Shown here: one piece after another, positions 59,665-64,000 of the stretch | Layout: the number at the start of each line of letters is the position of its first letter | How positions within the stretch are numbered: position 1 is the first letter of the stretch | The notes under the pieces: generated by a model | What the model saw: the letters and a program-made list of their open reading frames with translations, nothing else | Database searches by the model: none | Told to the model about the DNA's origin: nothing | Translations under genes and position numbers: made by a program | From: UBA6814 sp040753075 | GTDB lineage: Bacteria; Desulfobacterota; Desulfovibrionia; Desulfovibrionales; Desulfovibrionaceae | Reading direction: 5' to 3' | Assembly (NCBI GenBank): GCA_040753075.1 | Contig: JBFMHA010000012.1 | Location: forward strand, 1 to 64,000 | Length of the DNA: 64,000 nt

Positions 59665-60657
59665 CTACTCCTCCATGGGCGTGGCCCTGAGCAGGTCTTC
59701 CAGCTCCTTGCCCTTGAGCCACCAGGTGTTGTTCCCCGAGTCGTACTCGAAGTCCTCGGCCACGGGCCTGCCGCAGTCGTCGCCGAAGCGGCAGCTCAGG
59801 TAGCGGTTGTCCGGCCGGATCACGTAATGGTCGTCGTACTCCCGGGTGAGGCGGGCGTCGTCGCGGGAGATCATCATCTCGTGGATCTTCTCGCCCGGCC
59901 GGATGCCGACGACCCGGTGTTCGCAGTCCGGGGCCACGGCCCGGGCCAGGTCCATGATGCCCACCGAAGGCAGCTTGGGCACGAAGATCTCGCCGCCCTC
60001 CATCTGCTCGAAGCAGCGCAGCACGAACTCCACCCCCTGCTCCAGGGTGATCCAGAAGCGGGTCATGCGGGGATCGGTGATGGTCAGCGCGCCGTTCAGG
60101 CGCTGCTTGAGGAACAGGGGGATGACGCTGCCCCGGGAGCCCACCACGTTGCCGTAGCGCACCACCGCGAAGCGGGTCTCGTCCTGGGCCACGAAGGCGT
60201 TGGCCGCCACGAAGAGCTTGTCCGAGCAGAGCTTGGTTGCCCCGTAGAGGTTCACCGGGTTGCAGGCCTTGTCCGTGGACAGGGCCACCACCCTCTTCAC
60301 GCCGCGGTCCGCGGCCACGTTGATCACGTTCTGGGCGCCGGCGACGTTGGTCTTGATGCACTCGGTGGGGTTGTACTCCGCGGCCGGGACGTGCTTGAGC
60401 GCCGCGGCGTGGATCACGTAGTCCACCTGGTGGAAGGCCCGCTGCAGCCGCTCCTTGTCCCGCACGTCGCCGATGAAGTAGCGCATGCAGGGATAGGTGG
60501 TCTCCGGGAACTGCTGGGCCATGAGGTACTGCTTGAACTCGTCCCGGCTGAAGATGATGATCTTGCGCGGGCTGTAGCGCGACAGCAGGATCTCGGTGCA
60601 CTTCTTGCCGAAGGAGCCGGTGCCCCCGGTGATGAGGATGCGCTTTCCGTCGAACAT
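59665..60657 (-). CDS. pseB: PseB-type UDP-GlcNAc 4,6-dehydratase (C5-inverting)
   Basis: 330 residues, extended SDR. The sequence opens FDGKRILITGGTGSFGKKCTEILL, keeps HAAALKHVPAAEYNP and has the unusual active-site STDKACNPVNLYGATK, in which Asp-Lys replaces the common Ser/Thr-Tyr pattern of other dehydratases, as in PseB/FlaA1. It produces UDP-2-acetamido-2,6-dideoxy-arabino-hexos-4-ulose. It begins 9 nt after the regulator stop. ATG 60657. Confidence 0.96.
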   Translation of the reverse strand: MFDGKRILITGGTGSFGKKCTEILLSRYSPRKIIIFSRDEFKQYLMAQQFPETTYPCMRYFIGDVRDKERLQRAFHQVDYVIHAAALKHVPAAEYNPTECIKTNVAGAQNVINVAADRGVKRVVALSTDKACNPVNLYGATKLCSDKLFVAANAFVAQDETRFAVVRYGNVVGSRGSVIPLFLKQRLNGALTITDPRMTRFWITLEQGVEFVLRCFEQMEGGEIFVPKLPSVGIMDLARAVAPDCEHRVVGIRPGEKIHEMMISRDDARLTREYDDHYVIRPDNRYLSCRFGDDCGRPVAEDFEYDSGNNTWWLKGKELEDLLRATPMEE

Positions 60658-60666
60658 GGGCTTCCC

Positions 60667-61191
60667 TTAAATGACCTTCCAGTTGGGGCGGGAGAGGAGG
60701 ACCTTGCTGAACCCCTCGAACTCGGCGCCGTCCAGGACCATGACCCGGAGCTTGCGCTTGATCTTGGCCTCCACCGACCGGGACAGGGATTCGATCTTCT
60801 GCTTGTTCACGTCGCCCACCACCAGCACGTCGATGAGGCCGGTGTCCTTGCCCAGGGCGTAGTCGTCCAGGATGTACACCGCGTCCACCTGGCCGAGCTT
60901 GGACATGACCTGTTCAATTATCCTGTCTATCCCGATGTACTTGCGGACGATGGAGTTGATCTCGGGGAAGAAGGGATGCTTGGTGTCGGCCTTGTAGTAG
61001 ATGCTGCGGCCCTGCTGGCGCTTGTCCAGATAGCCCGCGGCCGAGAGGCTGTCCAACTCCTCCTTGATGGCGTTGGGCGAGGCCCCGAACTCCTTGGCCA
61101 GCTCCCGCAGGTAGCAGGAGACGTCGGGATTCAGGAACAGCTTGAGCAGCAGCTTGATGCGCGTGCGCGAGGTGAAGAGCTGCGTCAACAT
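60667..61191 (-). CDS. Winged-helix regulator with a nucleotidyltransferase-like C-terminus
   Basis: 174 residues. Residues about 1-75 are an ArsR-like winged helix (FTSRTRIKLLLKLFLN, SCYLRELAKEFGASPNAIKEEL, YYKADTKHPFFP); the rest (about 90-174) resembles an MNT-type nucleotidyltransferase but lacks a clear G-S/D-x-D catalytic pair (GKDTGLIDVLVVG). It is the first gene of the pse operon and stands directly behind a promoter overlapped by a 22-bp element also found at the leg operon. Autoregulation, and joint control of both operons, is an attractive inference. The predicted transcription start falls almost on ATG 61191, so the message may be leaderless. Confidence 0.85.
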   Translation of the reverse strand: MLTQLFTSRTRIKLLLKLFLNPDVSCYLRELAKEFGASPNAIKEELDSLSAAGYLDKRQQGRSIYYKADTKHPFFPEINSIVRKYIGIDRIIEQVMSKLGQVDAVYILDDYALGKDTGLIDVLVVGDVNKQKIESLSRSVEAKIKRKLRVMVLDGAEFEGFSKVLLSRPNWKVI

Positions 61192-61197
61192 GGGTTC

Positions 61198-61226
61198 AAC
61201 CTAGCCCTCGGATACGATATTGTCAA
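61198..61226 (-). promoter_or_regulatory. Promoter of the regulator-pse operon
   Basis: Minus-strand -35 TTGACA (61226-61221), 17-nt spacer, -10 TAGGTT (61203-61198). Architecture is the same as at 45408-45436. The distance from the -10 box to ATG 61191 is only 6 nt. Confidence 0.75.
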
Positions 61227-61241
61227 CTTTTTCTGAACAAA
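61220..61241. promoter_or_regulatory. Shared 22-bp element overlapping the pse promoter (putative operator)
   Basis: Plus strand: TTGTCAACTTTTTCTG, then A, then ACAAA; 21 of 22 positions equal the element at 45430-45451. It includes the -35 box of the regulator promoter and lies about 30 bp from the divergent NifU promoter. Confidence 0.65.
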
Positions 61242-61269
61242 GATGTGCAAGGCGCTCGGACTGGGCCAT

Positions 61270-61297
61270 TTGACATCACGCCCCCGGACCCTATACT
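61270..61297 (+). promoter_or_regulatory. Promoter of the NifU-type gene
   Basis: TTGACA (61270-61275), 16-nt spacer, TATACT (61292-61297), about 50 nt upstream of the start at 61347. Both boxes are near consensus. Confidence 0.8.
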
Positions 61298-61346
61298 GAG
61301 CCCCTGCCACAACCGGCCCGCGCCCGCGGGCCCCAAGGAGAACCCC

Positions 61347-61571
61347 ATGCTGCGCGACAAGGTCGAGAAGGCCCTGGACAAGGTCCGGCCCATGCTGGCC
61401 GCCGACGGCGGAAACGTGGAGCTGGCGGAGGTCACCGAGGACGGGGTGGTCAAGGTCCGCCTGCAGGGCGCCTGCAAGGGCTGCCCCATGTCCCAGATCA
61501 CCCTCAAGAACGGCATCGAGCGCATCATCCTCAAGGAAGTGCCCGAGGTGAAGCGGGTCGAGTCGGTCTAG
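61347..61571 (+). CDS. NifU C-terminal-domain Fe-S scaffold/carrier protein
   Basis: 74 residues, a single NifU-C (Nfu) domain. The Fe-S cluster site is GACKGCPMS near residue 40, and LAADGGNVELAEV is the other family block. It carries or assembles [4Fe-4S] clusters, important in an iron-sulfur-rich anaerobe. ATG 61347 follows AAGGAG; the longer frame upstream covers the promoter and is not used. It is 70 nt ahead of gltX on the same strand and may be co-transcribed with it. Confidence 0.95.
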   Translation: MLRDKVEKALDKVRPMLAADGGNVELAEVTEDGVVKVRLQGACKGCPMSQITLKNGIERIILKEVPEVKRVESV

Positions 61572-61641
61572 GCTCCCGCCGCCTCCCCCCGCCCGCACCC
61601 GGCCGCCTCCCGCGGCCCATTTCCCCGCGCCCGGAGAAACC

Positions 61642-63033
61642 ATGACCCAGGTCGTCACCCGCTTCCCGCCCAGCCCCACCGGCTACCTGCACATCGGCGG
61701 CGCGCGCACCGCGCTGTTCAACTACCTGCTGGCCCGCAAGAGCGGCGGCCGCTTCGTCCTGCGCATCGAGGACACGGACGCGGCCCGCTCCACCACGGAG
61801 ATGACCCAGGCCATCCTGGACGGCATGGCCTGGCTGGGCCTGGCCCACGACGACGGGCCCTACTTCCAGAGCGAGCGCCAGGACCTCTACAACGCCAACG
61901 TGGACGCCCTGCTCGCCAACGGCCGCGCCTACTGGTGCCAGTGCACGCCCGACGACGTGCAGGCCATGCGCGACAAGGCCATGGCCGAGGGCCGCAAGCC
62001 CAAGTACGACGGCCGCTGCCGCGCCCTGGGCCTGGGCCCGGGGCCGGGCCGCTGCGTGCGGCTCAAGACCCCCCAGGACGGCGCCGCCTCCTTCCTGGAC
62101 ATGGTCAAGGGCCCGGTGTCCTTCCCCAACGAGGAGCTGGACGACCTCATCATCCGCCGGGCCGACGGCGGGGCCACCTACCACATGGCGGTGGTCAGCG
62201 ACGACCACGCCATGGGCGTGACCCACGTGCTGCGCGGCGACGACCACCTGAACAACACCCCGCGCCAGATGCACATCCTGCAGGCCCTGGGCTTCCCCCT
62301 GCCGGTCTACGGCCACGTGCCCATGATCCTGGGCCAGGACAAGAAGAAGCTCTCCAAGCGGCACGGCGCCATGAGCGTCATGGAGTACCAGAAGCTGGGC
62401 TTCCTGCCCGAGGGCGTGGTCAACTACCTGGCCCGGCTGGGCTGGGCCCACGGCGACCAGGAGATATTCACCCTGGAGGAGCTGGTGGCCGCCTTCTCCA
62501 CGGCCAACCTGAACTCCTCGGCGGCCTGCTTCGACATGGAGAAGATGCTCTGGGTCAACGCCCACCACCTGCGGGCCAAGGCCCCGGCGGACCTGGCCCC
62601 GCTCCTCAGGCCCTTCCTCCTGGACCTGGGCCTGCCCGAGCCGGACGCGGGGAAGCTCCAAGCCTGCATCCCCCTGTTCCAGCCCCGGGCCCGGACCCTG
62701 GTGGAGATGGCCGAGGCCGCGGCCTTCTTCTTCACCCCGGACGCGGACCTCACCCTGGACCCCGCGGCCCGGGACAAATTCCTGACCCCCGAGGCCAAGG
62801 CCCTGCTGGCCGAGGTGCGCGACCTGCTGGCCGGGACCGCGGACTTCACCGAGGCCGGCATCGAGGCCGCGCTGCACGGGTACGTGGAGGCCAAGGCCGT
62901 GAAGTTCAAGGTCATCGCCCAGCCCATCCGGGTGGCCCTGACCGGCAAGACCGCCTCGCCCGGGCTCTACGAGACCATGGCCGTGCTGGGCCGGGAATCG
63001 ACCCTGGCCCGCCTGGACCGGGCGCTGGCGTAG
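61642..63033 (+). CDS. gltX: Glutamyl-tRNA synthetase
   Basis: 463 residues, class I synthetase. The HIGH-type motif is PSPTGYLHIGGART (residues 10-23) and the KMSKS-type motif is DKKKLSKRHGAMS (about 233-245); LRIEDTDAARS is the usual glutamate/tRNA-binding segment. It attaches Glu to tRNA-Glu; whether it also charges tRNA-Gln depends on the presence of GatCAB elsewhere and cannot be judged here. ATG 61642 follows GGAGAAACC. A strong terminator follows. Confidence 0.98.
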   Translation: MTQVVTRFPPSPTGYLHIGGARTALFNYLLARKSGGRFVLRIEDTDAARSTTEMTQAILDGMAWLGLAHDDGPYFQSERQDLYNANVDALLANGRAYWCQCTPDDVQAMRDKAMAEGRKPKYDGRCRALGLGPGPGRCVRLKTPQDGAASFLDMVKGPVSFPNEELDDLIIRRADGGATYHMAVVSDDHAMGVTHVLRGDDHLNNTPRQMHILQALGFPLPVYGHVPMILGQDKKKLSKRHGAMSVMEYQKLGFLPEGVVNYLARLGWAHGDQEIFTLEELVAAFSTANLNSSAACFDMEKMLWVNAHHLRAKAPADLAPLLRPFLLDLGLPEPDAGKLQACIPLFQPRARTLVEMAEAAAFFFTPDADLTLDPAARDKFLTPEAKALLAEVRDLLAGTADFTEAGIEAALHGYVEAKAVKFKVIAQPIRVALTGKTASPGLYETMAVLGRESTLARLDRALA

Positions 63034-63056
63034 GTTCGGGAAGGAATCGAGACAAC

Positions 63057-63091
63057 GCGCGCCGGGCCCTCGGGTCCGGCGCGCTTTTTTT
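63057..63091 (+). terminator. Rho-independent terminator after gltX
   Basis: Perfect 9-bp G/C stem (63057-63065 with 63076-63084, 10-nt loop) followed by seven T residues (63085-63091). The T run touches the stop codon of the convergent gene at 63091. Confidence 0.92.
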
Positions 63092-64000
63092 CACCCCTCC
63101 AGCATCCGGGCCAGGAGCTCGTCCACGTCAGCCAGGAGCGGGCCGAACAGGCCGCCCGGGGCCATGGGCGGGCCGAAGAGGGCCGTGCGCTGGGCGCGCA
63201 GGAGGTCCTGGTTCAGGCCCGCCTCGCTGTCGCCCAGGGTCATGGCCAGGCGCTCGGCCAGGAGATAGCCGGACAGGGCGTGGGCGAACAGGTCCAGGGC
63301 CTCGCTGAAGGCGGCGTGCCGCGCCTCCCAGAATCCGGCCGCCGCGGCGTTGGGCCGCAGGGCCTGGGCCTGGGCCAGCATGGCCAGGAGGGAGTTGAGC
63401 GCCGCGCCCGGGATGCCCCGCCGCCAGCCCAGCAGCCAGGGGGTGCGGGAGAAGAGCAGCAGGTTGTCCATGCCCTGGCGCACCAGCCCGCCCAGGACCG
63501 TCCGGGCCTTGAACAGGGCCGCCCCGCCCGGGCCCGCGGGCCAGGCCAGGGGCAGGGACTCCAGGTCCCAGGCCGGCACCGGGCCGGACGCGGCCGGAGC
63601 GACGCCGCCCAGCACCGCGAGGATGTGGGCCAGCCACAGGTTGGCCTCGGCCGAGGCCGGGGTCTCCAGGTGGGAGTACGAGAGCAGGTAGCGGCCGTGG
63701 CCGAAGGCGCCCTCCACCATGCAGGGCTGGCCGGCCATGGAGTGGGGCCAGATGGCCAGGCCGTACTGGGTTTCCAGGTCTTCGAGCGGACCGCGGGGAA
63801 TGGCGGCCAGGGGAAGGTCCGCCACCCAGAAGTCCGGGCCGGGCGCGGCGTAGGCCGCCAGCACCCGCACCCCGGGGTCGTCGCCGGGTTCGAAGCGGGC
63901 CGGCCACCACACGGGCAGGAGCGGCTGCGCGGGCAGGCCCGCGGGAGCGAGCCCGGCGGCCCCGGCATCCCTGGACTGGGTCACCCGCATGTGGCCGGAC
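63091..64000 (-). CDS. BPL_N-like (biotin-protein-ligase N-terminal/glutaminase-like) protein, 5' end beyond window
   Basis: At least 299 residues are visible from an ATG at 63990, but the frame stays open to the right edge and the conserved start of a class I glutaminase-like fold is missing, so the gene is probably truncated here. The segment LPVWWPARFEPGDDPGVRVLAAYAAPGPDFWVADLPL and then GAFGHGRYLLSYSHLETPASAEANLWLAHIL resemble the C-terminal portion of BPL_N domains, which carry a glutamine-amidotransferase-like fold of unknown activity. A helical C-terminal extension follows. The assignment is from memory of the pattern, not a search. Confidence 0.5.
   Translation of the reverse strand, partial: SGHMRVTQSRDAGAAGLAPAGLPAQPLLPVWWPARFEPGDDPGVRVLAAYAAPGPDFWVADLPLAAIPRGPLEDLETQYGLAIWPHSMAGQPCMVEGAFGHGRYLLSYSHLETPASAEANLWLAHILAVLGGVAPAASGPVPAWDLESLPLAWPAGPGGAALFKARTVLGGLVRQGMDNLLLFSRTPWLLGWRRGIPGAALNSLLAMLAQAQALRPNAAAAGFWEARHAAFSEALDLFAHALSGYLLAERLAMTLGDSEAGLNQDLLRAQRTALFGPPMAPGGLFGPLLADVDELLARMLEG

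Overview
The window is a high-GC bacterial chromosome segment, most likely from a delta-proteobacterial sulfate reducer of the Desulfovibrionaceae type. That assignment is inferred from overall gene content (bacteriohemerythrin, twin universal stress proteins, a dCache adenylate cyclase, a BPL_N-like protein) and is not proven by a marker gene. No rRNA, tRNA, CRISPR array, transposase or phage gene was seen.

Layout. (1) 0-18.7 kb is mostly housekeeping and signalling: a truncated C-terminus, two paralogous universal stress proteins under matching promoter elements, ComM/YifB, an EamA transporter, a PAS-GGDEF protein, a polysaccharide deacetylase, an adenylate cyclase, a bacteriohemerythrin, lepB-lepA, a LytTR regulator with a degenerate receiver, acetyl-CoA synthetase, a membrane-anchored SGNH protein, a CstB-like persulfide dioxygenase-rhodanese and a double-USP protein. 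(2) 18.7-61.2 kb is a surface-glycan and nonulosonic-acid cluster of over 40 kb, almost all on the minus strand, with many ATGA or GTGA stop-start overlaps. (3) 61.3-64 kb returns to housekeeping: a NifU-type protein, gltX and a truncated BPL_N-like protein.

The cluster has recognisable sub-modules. At 18.7-28.2 kb are glycosyltransferases plus enzymes for UDP-2,3-diacetamido-uronic acids: a WbpE-like aminotransferase, a fused WbpB/WbpD-like dehydrogenase-acetyltransferase and a WbpI/WecB-like epimerase. At 28.2-32.4 kb is an acyl module: KAS III, a dedicated acyl carrier protein, a ceramidase-family protein, an unknown protein, and a divergent GNAT. At 32.4-37.5 kb are a Cys-less asparagine synthase homologue, APS kinase, a putative glycosyltransferase and a B12-binding radical SAM enzyme. 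At 37.5-45.3 kb is a legionaminic-acid-type operon (LegB, LegG, LegI, PtmE-like, LegF) continuing into an acetamidino-forming trio (WbpG-type amidotransferase, HisF, HisH). At 45.5-61.2 kb is a pseudaminic-acid-type operon (PseB, PseC, PseH, SpsF/PseF, a PseG-GNAT fusion, PseI) with an unusual tail: ATP-grasp ligase, LeuA-like synthase, PIG-L deacetylase and an ABC exporter.

The most notable regulatory observation is that both nonulosonate operons begin with nearly the same 22-bp element. It overlaps a TTGACA -35 box placed 17 bp from a TAGGnT -10 box. One copy lies directly upstream of a winged-helix regulator that heads the pse operon, so this is a candidate local two-promoter regulon for surface nonulosonate synthesis.
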